From assembly GCA_963931925.1 (NCBI GenBank), contig OZ007579.1, positions 38,663,457 through 38,727,456 of the forward strand: a DNA stretch of 64,000 nucleotides, given 5' to 3'. The notes below the pieces were generated by a model. That model did not search any database and was not told the origin of the DNA. It worked only from the letters and a program-made list of their open reading frames with translations. How positions within the stretch are numbered: the stretch's first letter is position 1; every line of letters starts with the position of its first letter. This stretch comes from Onchidella celtica. Taxonomy: Eukaryota > Mollusca > Gastropoda > Systellommatophora > Onchidiidae. Below are positions 46,160-55,733 of the stretch, piece by piece. A program made the position numbers and the translations under genes.

Positions 46160-47586
46160 TTAGGGGTCAATGGAAACTCCACTTTGATTGCTGTGAACTT
46201 GCACCATCTTACTGTGTGGATGAGTCGTATTCCCCAAACCTATCTTGCCCATGATGTGGACAGGTGCCCCACTGGAGCCTGGACAGGTGGTGTTTGTGTA
46301 TTTGTAACTGGAAGAATTTTCCCTAGGTCCAACATTCCTTTCTGTGACATCACCTAGACTGATTTTCTTCGCCAGTCCGTGAGGGTGGGATACGATAAGT
46401 GTAAATGGATGATCAGAATTATAAAACTTCTTATCACAATGCTCATTGTCATTTTTGTCGCTTGCTTTTGTGTCAGACGGTCCAACAGAAAAATCCTGCA
46501 GCATACTGTTCAGCGTCACCACAGCTGTGAGGTGAAATCTGTATTTTTCCAGCATCCATTGATACCCGAATTGGTCGAGCAAGGCCTCAAAGTTATCTTT
46601 TACCTGTCGGAACTCATCACCCTTCTGATCATTTTCATCATAAGCTTCAAACAGAAGTCCGATCAAAAACTCACATAGATTACCACCGTTAACCTTGTCT
46701 AACAGACAGCGTCCATGTACGGACTGGATTTCGTCTCCTGGTTTGTGATTATGTTTCTGTACAAATTCCTCCCACATCTGTTTGGCATCACCGTTTGCGA
46801 TCTCTTTCATACTATCAATCACCCGACTTAACTCCTGGAGTGCCTCTTCCCGTTTTTCATATAAATTAAAAAATTTGACTGACAGCTCCACATCTTCGTC
46901 ACCTTCATCTTGAACTAGTCCCAAATCATACTTAACCTGCCGGCAAAGACGCTCGTAGGTCTCCAATGCCGTTTCAAGTTTTTCTGCCAACTGCAAGTCG
47001 TGAGTCACAAAATGAACGCTACTAGTATCTTTTTCAACAATGCTGTCAACGTCCACAGCTGCGCTCACGTTTGGACAAGACTTTCGGATTGTCCGATCGT
47101 CATCATAATCAAAATAACAGCTTGAATTTCTTCCCTCTGTGTTATCGAAAATCACATGCGTGGCCGTGATTATTACAATTCTTGCAAAGTGCGTTTCCGG
47201 TTTTTTAGAATTCTTGCATGTATCACAAGGACAAACTTTATTCCCGTCTCTGGGGAATATCCGTACAGCAGCTACACTTCCAGTACCTACTCGAAGTTTA
47301 TCCCTGTATCGCAAGCTGGAGAAAGGATACCTCTTTTTTGTCCCCGGCACAAACTTAGGCCGCTCGCTACTGTTTCCATTGACCCTCAGTAGAACGGTTG
47401 AACTTGTCAAAGCTTTCACGCATGCCAACATAGTTTCAGTCCTGTATTGTTTAGGAAGATCTTCCAGACAGAACTGAGAGACAGGTATGTACTCGCTGTG
47501 TCTTCCTGCCTTACGACATTGCTTTTGGTAATCTCGCAGCTCAGCCTCCTCATCATCTTCATACAGCACCACCACTTCGTGACAAT
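46160..47586 (-). CDS. TPR-protease gene, exon 4: trypsin-like serine protease
   Basis: Open frame of 475 codons ending at 46160. S1-like features: the His motif ITATHVIFD, a candidate Asp in FVTHDLQLA and the Ser motif CPGSSGAPV. In the predicted full protein these are about H304, D357 and S599. A cysteine pair motif (CPCDTCKNS) precedes the His. Between Asp and Ser there is an insertion of about 150 mostly helical residues (EEALQELSRVIDSMKE and neighbours), absent from ordinary trypsins. No signal peptide is seen, so it is probably intracellular. The acceptor TTTAACAG lies at 47587-47594; the frame upstream of it (to an ATG at 47611) overlaps SINE-derived sequence and is likely intron. The acceptor phase fits exon 3 of module 3, whose trailing G completes a GAT codon. 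Confidence 0.8.
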
Positions 47587-48113
47587 CTGTTAAACAGATA
47601 CATAGGCGCATGTTAAAGATACCTTGTCAGTTGGACAAAATTAAAAAAAAAAACAAAACACGAATCTTTACCACTCTCTGCCCTTCCAAATGGGATCAAA
47701 CAAGTATACAAAATATAAATACAACTAGAACAACAAAAAAAAAAAAAAAAACAGGAACAGGAAAAATAACAAAACAAGACCGCGAGAGTTGGAAATGCCA
47801 AGAGCAGACTCTGAGATCCCCCGAAGACAAAGGATTTAAAACACACAGGTCTATTTGTCACGGCCTGAAATTGTCTCCAACAGATGCAAACAAAGACATA
47901 CTATTTTATAGAGACAGACATGTTGTTTTCTTATCATTGCATGAAATTCCCTGTCTTCATTTAGAGCAGTGTTTCTCAATCTTTTTTTGTCACACGCACA
48001 CACTTCACTTTTCTGAAAACAACAACAACAACAACAACCGTGCCTTCTGAAGTACCAGCCCCACCAAAATACTGACATGTCCCAATGTAGAGATATCATA
48101 TTGTTTCACTCAC
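47587..48113 (-). other. Intron 3 of the TPR-protease gene, with SINE fragment
   Basis: 527-bp intron with donor GTGAGT at 48113 and acceptor TTTAACAG at 47587. About 47605-47830 on the plus strand is a SINE tail (GTTAAAGATACCTTGTCAGTTGGA, GGGATCAAACAA, GAGAGTTGGAAATGCCAAGAGC), so the printed ATG at 47611 is transposon sequence. Confidence 0.6.
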
Positions 48114-49205
48114 CCTCTTCTGAGTCACCATCCAATGTCTCTTGGTCAGCTACTCTCGCACACGCCTCCATTTTATCTGCCAGCAATTTCTCCTTCTGTT
48201 TTCTGACCTCTAGATTCTGTGGCTCCAATCTCTCAGCTTCTAAGTAATCTTTGAGTGCCAGATCATAGTCTTTGTTGTTGTGATAGGCCTGAGACACAAA
48301 TAGACAACATTACTACAGACATTTCAGGATTGGCAGAAGGACTCGTCATCCTGTGTGGACTACACTGCCGAGGGGAGTTAAGTTGCACTCATTTGTTCGT
48401 TTTAATAAAGAAATCAATTTTTCATTTTTGAGTTCATTTGTAACGAAAGATTCTAATGACCGAAAACATGCCAGTTTCTTTAACAATTTAATTTCAGTTT
48501 CAGTTTTCTTGTTAATTGTTGTAACACAGGACCTTTCAAAATGCAACTTTTATTGTTGGAATTGTTTTAAAAATAAATAAATAAATAAATTAAAAAAGTA
48601 AATAGAAAATTACACTTAGCAAGAAATTGTATACTCGTATATTTTGTCATAATGCCAGGTGATGTTCATCTCAACCTGATTACATGATCCTGATTTGATA
48701 TGGGCAGTTTTGTCATCTGTCAAGAGAGTGAATTCCTTCTTTATCATCATGTACTAGAGTTATGTCCTTTTTCCACCCAAAGCCAAAACCAACTCTGACA
48801 ACCATGTCGTTTTTATCTCATAAAAAAAAAAGAAGAAACAGAAATACACACACACTCGCCACACACACATACACACATGCACATGCCAGAACTTTCTATT
48901 AATACTAAAACCGAACGTTTTAAAACCATACGTTTACTACATACCAGACCTCTTCTGTGGTAAGCTTTGATACTCTTCTTGTCCATCTGTAAGGCCAGAC
49001 TGCAATGCTCTATTACTTTGGCATTGTCTCCCAGCTTTAATTCACAGGCTGCTAAATTCAGGTGTGCCGTCAGTACTAGGTTATCTCTCTGTTCTTTCTC
49101 CCCACTGGTTAACGATGTTTGACTGGTCAACAGGTCCAGAACTTGATTGTAACTTTTCCGGGCATCGTCAAACTTTCCTGACTGAAACATTGATTGTCAA
49201 CATGT

Positions 49206-49291
<86 letters not shown>

Positions 49292-49439
49292 GGGCGGATT
49301 GATTGAATGGCTGGATGGATGGATGGATGGATAGACAGATGGATAAAATCTATTGCCAACAGAAACTTACCCTACACAAGTCATTGCCCCTCTCTTTGAG
49401 GTTTGCCGCCTCCCCTAGTTTATCGTCTCCATCGTCCAT
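48114..49439 (-). CDS. TPR-protease gene, exons 1-3 (TPR module 3)
   Basis: Minus-strand exons are 49439-49371 (MDDGDDKLGEAAN, donor AGG|GTAAGT), 49181-48945 (79 codons, acceptor TTTCAG, donor CTG|GTATGT) and 48288-48114 (acceptor TCTCAG, donor AGG|GTGAGT). They encode one three-motif TPR domain with all five carboxylate-clamp residues: LKERGND, AHLNLAAC, KAYHRRG. This is the pattern that binds the EEVD tails of Hsp70 and Hsp90. Exon 3 ends in phase 1 and joins exon 4 (47586-46160) in frame, giving about 160 TPR-region residues plus 475 protease residues. Module 3 has the shortest introns and no insertions in coding sequence, so it looks like the functional copy. Leader exons may lie at 50218 and 50791. 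Confidence 0.82.
49208..49292. repeat. (GATA)n microsatellite in intron 1 of module 3
   Basis: About 21 GATA units followed by GGAT units, in the same intron that carries arrays in modules 1 and 2. Confidence 0.95.
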
Positions 49440-50091
49440 TGTTGGGCTGAATTCACTTATCACGTAGTTTTGTCAGCAAATCTTATGTGCATTTTTCTGT
49501 TTAAAAAAAACAAAAGTTGGCAGGTTTTTTGTGTGTTTTTTTTGGTAGGTCATTGTCAAGACAGACATCAGCAGGTTCACGAGTCACTGCTTGGGTCTCC
49601 TATACCGCTGTGCTAGAGGCAGAGGGCTTTTCATCCTCCGCCCCGTTTCACGCTATTGTTAGCGGCAGGTTGGGTTTGATTTGGTTCAAAATGTAAATTT
49701 CTTGTTGTGATAGTAATTTAGCAGTAGGATACCAATGACACGATAGATAGATAAATATTTTCTGGGTCCGATCCCCAGGATAGTCCCCATAGACAGCTGT
49801 GTATTCATTTACTTTGTTATAATATATGTTTTCTCTTACCCATCTATTTATTTATTTATCTATTTATTTACCTTGGTCTTCACTTTTAATTCCTTCGAGC
49901 ATCTATGTACAAACACACCTCTATAGGCATCTATATATTTATAAAAAATTGAATTTGTTCATCTCTGTTCGCTTAATTAGGTACCTATTATTTCTTTATT
50001 TAGTGATCACTGAGCCATGCACTGAATGAATACATTCAAAATCGCATTTCAATCTGAGCTCTTAAAAAAAAAAAAAAGATAAACATTATGA

Positions 50092-50220
50092 GACCAGGTA
50101 CACCGACGGGAAGCCATCAGTTGTGGCCAGGCGCCCTCTCCCTTTTCCCTTCAAGCAGACAAATGTCGACAGTCTAGAATGTTCTCCTGAAGAAACGACC
50201 TACATTACAAATCTTACCTT
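50092..50220 (-). other. Conserved 5'-flank block with donor (module 3)
   Basis: Counterpart of 9862-9990. Minus-strand AAG|GTAAGA places a donor at 50217. Confidence 0.35.
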
Positions 50221-50734
50221 TAAAGATAAAAATCTAAGGAGAACAACACTTATTAATCACAAAAAATAAACCCAAAAGAATAACATCTAGCAGTCACAAC
50301 ATGTGATAAATTATGTGAGTGTAATTTAATAAAACGAAAAACTACATTAACCTGCATGAACAATTCATAGTATCGGTAGAGTAACCTCAAAAAAATAAAG
50401 AACAGAAAATCTGTATTGAGGGTTTGGATTAGGAATGCATTGCCAAGAACTGTCAGGAACAACTGGTCCTTTTCCATATGGAACTCCTCACGGCAAGCCG
50501 ACTGGCTTTTGGTTTAATAATACTTTATCAATTTTTTTTCTTTTCAGAATTCTTTACTAGATCTAGTTGTATTTCTTTTTTGTTGGTATTTGCCTGACAA
50601 AGGCCTTGGCAGACCGAGAGCTTGCCTTTTTTTCTATTTCATTTTCTGATTTTCATTTTTTGATTTTCATTTTCTGATTTTGCATTTTCTGATTTCTTGT
50701 AAGGTTTCTTTAGTGTTTCTTATGCGCTTTTTGT

Positions 50735-50855
50735 TTTTGCCGTATTTTAACTTTATGGTTAGGGTATGTCTGAGGTAGATAAATGCTTACCTGGTTCGGT
50801 GGATCTCAGTCCCCCGTCGCTGTTCCCTTATCTCAGTGAAACACTCGTAGACTGG
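50735..50855 (-). other. Candidate 5' non-coding exon of the TPR-protease gene
   Basis: Nearly identical to 10441-10565. Minus-strand ACCAG|GTAAGC places a donor at 50790, so the leader exon would be 50791 to about 50855. Conservation well above the flanks suggests promoter or leader function, or a shared dispersed repeat. Confidence 0.4.
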
Positions 50856-51982
50856 GGAAGCAATCATTATTGTACAATTACTAACGCATAATTATCTATT
50901 TATGCTTGAACTTGTGATAAAAGATATGCACTTTTTACTCTACAGAATGGATGAATAATTTTATAAACAATATGAAGCCCTGATGCAGGAAACGTGAAGG
51001 TGCCCTGCAAACACACAGGAAGCCTGGCCTAGTTGATTGCGTTACCACGTCACAAGTCAACAGGGTTGCCAGATTTTATTTAAGCTTTCGGATCAAATCT
51101 TCATTTAAAAAATTGTCTTAAAGGTAAATACAAAAATGAAAATCATAAATTTTTTAATTCTGTAGATCTACTTCTGAGATATTCAGTGCATCATGCTTGA
51201 TCATTATAAACATATTGAAAACGATTTCGGAGTTACACAGACAAAGAAAAAAGAAAATATCTATTGTTTATATACAAAATGAGCGTAAACACACAGCTTT
51301 GACCAAACTATACTCACAATAAACTCGATAACACAAAGCGCGTTAGGAAAAACCATATATTATTATAAGAAGTACACATAAGATCTAATCAGAAAGCTTG
51401 GTGATGATTTTCAGTGGAAGAAATACATTACATACTTAAATACAGCCACCAAAGTTACATATTAACAAGGCTAGATAATTTTATGTAGAAACAGCAAAAC
51501 TTTGAGAATAAAATGTAATGCTCTTGATATATAAAAACAGCCCGACTAGTAGATTACATTACGCCAATTTATCAATTACAGACAATCTGGTGGAAAGAAA
51601 TGCCCAACGTTAGTCGCAAACCCTGCAAACTGGCGACTCTGCCATTAAGATCATACCGAGAAATCCCAATTTTTCCCAGAAATGTTACGTCACTGATTTC
51701 ACAGAAATGAGCTGATGATAATTGGATCGCAATTAGAAATCCCCACATGCCAAGAAAATGCGAAGCTCCGGAATGAATAGAAATGAATATATTGCTTCCC
51801 GCGTAGGGGGGTTGAGGGGGGGGGGGGTTGGGTGGGTGGGGGTTGAGGTTGGGGATGGGGTTGGGGGAATTACAATCGAGATCAGTGAATTGTCTCGGGG
51901 GTGCTGCGGGGGAGGGGGGGGGGGAGTGGGGGGGGGGGAGATCTATGGATTGATGGATGAAAGGATGTGTGGATGCATTAAT

Positions 51983-52300
51983 TGGGGCAAGTTGGTCTAG
52001 ACGCAGGTATTCGCCTCCGTTGCCGCACGTACCCGGTTCTATTCCGGGGCGGGGCAGGCATGTTGGGATTTTGTGATTTTTCTCATATTTTCCTGTCCTT
52101 GATCCCAATGGTAGGGATAGGATCGAGAAAATAGTCTTCTCGGATAAAGAGGAAAAGCTCGTGGATGGGGTACCTATGCACGTTAAAGGCACCTTGGCGG
52201 TTGGAGTCGAGAAGAGCAGGCCTGACAGGGCCGCTGCCGGGGGCAAAAATGAAAAAAAAAAAAAAAAGAATCCCTACCACCTCCACCCCACCCCCACCCC
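51983..52300 (+). mobile_element. tRNA-derived SINE
   Basis: The head has TTGGTCTAGACGC and a diverged B-box (CGGTTCTATTCC). The body contains CTTCTCGGATAAAGAGGA, GCACGTTAAAGGCACCTTGG and CGGTTGGAGTCGAGAAGAGC. It ends in an A run and a C-rich tail. Paralogous in position to the SINE at 12581, so it predates the segmental duplication. Confidence 0.7.
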
Positions 52301-52456
52301 CGCAAAAAAACAACAACGCCGGCCTGTGCTGCACTGTTGGCGACGACGTGTCTGCTCCAGACTTAACTGGGCTGCAGTGACACTGAGGCAGATTGTGTTT
52401 AATTTCATTGCTGTTTATTCTAGCATGCAGTGCTTCGATGTGCTGAAATTCTATCA

Positions 52457-52944
52457 CAGTGGTTCTCAACTTCTTTCAGGCTATCGCCGCCTCAGACTCC
52501 GAAGTTTCTAACATCGCCCCCTCTTTCTTCTCCTCTCCACCCCCCCCCCCACCCATCCCTACCTCAACCCCTAAAAAAAAATCCATACTCAAACCCAGTG
52601 GATACATTATTTTCATAAAAAGAAAGATTACACACAGATCATGATGTTAATCTTCTCAGAGCTTTTTTAAAGAGGAATACGCCCTTTGGTTATAGATATA
52701 AGACAGGAAACATTCCATGTCAAATGTACGCAAAATACAAAATGGTCAACAAGTCAGTGACTGCCATGTATTTGTCCCCAAATGGTCCTTCATTCGTGTC
52801 CCGGCCCCAATATCACCCCCCCCCCATTTCACTGTTTTCGCCCCCATACCGCCCTTTTCTTCGTCCCCCCCTTCCCCGGAGAAATCAAAATCGCCCCCGG
52901 GGGGGGGGGGGGGGCTGCGATATCACCCACCTTGAGAACCTCTG
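52457..52944. mobile_element. hAT-type MITE with 8-bp duplication
   Basis: Ends CAGTGGTTCTCAA and TTGAGAACCTCTG are inverted repeats of the common hAT form. Flanks TTCTATCA (52449-52456) and CTCTATCA (52945-52952) are an 8-bp duplication with one change. The interior is C-rich with no intact transposase. Confidence 0.75.
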
Positions 52945-53013
52945 CTCTATCATTTCACGATCGAATTTCATTCCTGGCGTCACTGCTAGGCCCACGGACC
53001 CACAACACATTGA

Positions 53014-53461
53014 CAGTGGCGTAGCTTGGGGGGGGGGGGTACAGGGGCGGTTGCAAAATCCTTGGGGGGCGCAAATTTCAAAACTATCACTGTATCAACC
53101 GCCAGTTGTGAAAGAAGTTTCTCAAAAGTTAAATTAATGAAAACAAAGCAGAGATCGACAATGAGCCGAGAAAGACTGAGAAACACAGCAATACTGACAA
53201 CTGAGAGAGATTAATGTCCAGACTTGAACATTTTGTACACAGCCTATTTTAAATAAATTTGAGCACACGTCATATTAAATGCATTTTACTTTATTTACAT
53301 CGGTATTTTCTTAAAATACATGTGCCTTGGCGAGTAAGGGGTTCAGTACCGGACAAGTGGAAAGGACTCAGGGAATGCTAACTGTCTACGGGTCGCGGAA
53401 AGGGGAGGGGGGTGCAATACTTGTCTTATTCCGGTCGCTGGAAACTCACTTTACGCCACTG
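53014..53461 (+). mobile_element. hAT-type remnant A with transposase C-terminus
   Basis: Ends CAGTGGCGTAGC and TTACGCCACTG are inverted repeats. 53082-53214 encodes ITVSTASCERSFSKVKLMKT and MSRERLRNTAILT, the hAT dimerisation domain, ending at a stop. Nothing upstream of that domain remains. Confidence 0.65.
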
Positions 53462-53630
53462 CATAATGCAGAAACGAAATAAAAGCCATGGTATTTTAAG
53501 GTTTTTGAGATCACACTGTGTATAATGTTGTTGCTGTGTGTTCCGGTGCTGCAACACGCTAACGCTTTATCATTAAAATTTCACTATTAAATTTCATTAC
53601 TGCTACGCCCACGAATCCACCTCACATTGA

Positions 53631-54330
53631 CAGTGGCGAAGCCTGGGTGGGGAGACATGGGCCGTTGCCCAGGTCACAAAATTCACGGGGGCCCAAAATT
53701 TCAAAGAGATCACTGTTTCAACTGCCAGTTGTGAAAGAAATTTCTCAAATCTTAAATTAATCAAAACAAATCAGAGAACGACAATGACCGGAGAAAGTCT
53801 GAGTAACCCAGCAATACTGCCAAGTGAGGGAGATTGCAATGTGTACTTCAATACTGTTACTGAACATTTTGCACGAAGGCCAGCAGTAGATGCGTTTTAC
53901 TTTAACTACATCCGTGTGTTCTTAAAATACATGTGCTTGGGGAGTAAGGGGTTCAGTACTGCACTGGTGAAAGAGACTCATGAAGTGCTAAGGGTCCACG
54001 GTCGAGTGATTTTTTTTTTCGTACGAGCTTTAGCAAATTCAGGAGCAGGGCAGCAACACACCCCCAAACACAGGTCATCGGCTAAGGGATTTCTCGTCCT
54101 ATCGAACACTGCCATGGGTGCTGCAATCTCTGGACTGTGCCTGGTAATATTATGACTCTGAACGTCACCGAAAATTCCTGGGATGTGTTGGAGCTGTCCT
54201 GCGTTTTGGGGGTCTGTTGTTGCAACGCTCCTGAATTTGCCAAAGCTCGTACGGAAAAATATCACGCCCACGGGTCAAGGGCGCAATACTTGCATTGCCC
54301 CGCACGCTGGAAACCCACGTTACGCCACTG
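53631..54330 (+). mobile_element. hAT-type remnant B with transposase C-terminus and MITE
   Basis: Ends CAGTGGCGAAGC and TTACGCCACTG; flanks CACATTGA and TACACTGA may be a worn duplication. The C-terminal hAT fragment (about 53705-53850) is a second, closely related copy next to remnant A. A MITE is inserted at 54004-54267. Confidence 0.65.
54004..54267. mobile_element. MITE nested in hAT remnant B
   Basis: Inverted arms GAGTGATTTTTTTTTCGTAC... and the reverse complement of ...CGTACGGAAAAATATCACGC extend over about 45 bp, sharing AGCAAATTCAGGAGC. Flanks CCACGGTC and CCACGGGTC are an 8- to 9-bp duplication. The paralogous site near 13735 lacks the insert. Confidence 0.75.
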
Positions 54331-54533
54331 TACACTGACTCATAGCCTAACAAAGAGGCAACAATTAGTTATTCTTGTAGGAGATCCGGTTGGGCGTGAA
54401 ATATGAAACCAGAGCTTAGAGTTATGTGAATACGTTTGTTGCTGCTGTTGATGTTATTAAGAATTTACGCTTCTTTTCAGCACTGTCAAGCTGTTTCGAA
54501 GCGAAGGTTTTCAAAACAAGTTCCACACGCTAA

Positions 54534-54740
54534 GGGGTGAAACAGACTAAGGCTGGTGTAAGCACCAGACTGGGAGTTTACTGCCCTGAAAGTTCCCTTC
54601 ACACTAACACAATAGGCACTGCCTACACCTCGGCCCAGCGCGATGCAGCGGGCAGTACCTATTGTGCTAATATGAAGCAAAATTCATGGGCGTCAAGCCA
54701 TAAGTCTGGTGCCTACACCAAACTCGATCTGTTTCACTCC
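54534..54740. mobile_element. MITE of about 207 bp
   Basis: Inverted ends GGGGTGAAACAGA and GGAGTGAAACAGA (the latter read from the right) continue into GGTGTAAGCACCAGACT-like arms. The paralogue near 14008 (GAGCTTAGGCC) is empty. A short duplication of CTAAG/CTTAG type is likely. Confidence 0.65.
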
Positions 54741-55733
54741 TTAGGTCCAGAGTGCCGTGAAAGTCCCGCAAAGTTTCTATGTCATACGTGTCATTTCCGA
54801 GAAGCCTAGAAATTCGGGGTAACCGGTAATGGTCACGGATACACTTGGGTCTGTTCTGTCAGCCAGGTTCGCGAAATTACGATCTTGGTAAAAAAATGTT
54901 CAATGCGCCAAACGTTTACAAAACACTGGATAAAAGAGGAATCATACTAAGAGGAATCATACTGTTTGTCAGGCCAGAGTTTTCTGCTATTGTATGACAG
55001 TACACAATACAGCCTGCTACTGTCACCCCCACTGTCTTGTGGGTCATCTCGGGAGAGAGGAAGACTAGGGGAAGGTAACCCTGAATACAAATACCACACT
55101 GCCTTGTGTGTTGCTATGATAGCAAAGGCTATGGGAGTAAACCCAGACAGAAAATCAGGAGTGGAGACCCGAAGGCGGTTGTCAGGGAGAACTGCATCAA
55201 ACTGGCTTCCAGCATCTCCTGCAGCCGGACTAGTTCCAAATGTATTGACCTGGTCTCTCCCTTGGGTTTAACTAGAATGGCAGAGAGAGGGGTGGTGCCT
55301 CTGGGCAAAGCACCATCTCTTAAAAATAGCCCAGGCAAGGCAGCAAAAGGAGGAGGCGTTTGCTCGGGCTTGGCAAGCGTCTGTCTCTCCTCTATAAGCC
55401 CACCCATTTCCGATTTGGAGAGGACACTCCAGCCATCCGTTACGGATGGGCACAACACGGGAGGTGGCAGTTACCGGTGATAAGCTCAATCCATTTGGCG
55501 TACGGATGAGCGCCAGGGGTCCCCTCTGTCGGTGGGAGCGGCTTTTCAGCTGCATTGATCAACTACCGCCCGCCGTAACCTGGGCAGCCCCCAGGCAGTT
55601 GGGTGTTGTTCCGCCACGTCAGCCTGCTTCATAAGGTGGTTGGAGCTAGACCAAAAGTCAAAAAGCTGACGTAAAGTGTGCACCTGGCAAAAACAGAAAA
55701 ATACTAAAACTTGGTACCTGGAACGTCAGAACA

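Larger units (their letters stand above)
49440..51982 (-). other. 5' flank of the TPR-protease gene
   Basis: Paralogous to 8616-12560 without the solo LTR, SINE and MITE insertions seen there. It includes the two conserved blocks given separately, a GGGTTGCCAGATTTTATTTA block at 51062, and G-rich runs at 51800-51940. No coding sequence. Confidence 0.6.

Noticed and set aside
47587..47611. First eight codons of the 483-codon protease frame
   Set aside because: They overlap SINE-derived intron sequence upstream of a good splice acceptor.
55106..55634. Possible LINE ORF1
   Set aside because: Several overlapping frames without a recognisable domain; more likely the 5' untranslated region.
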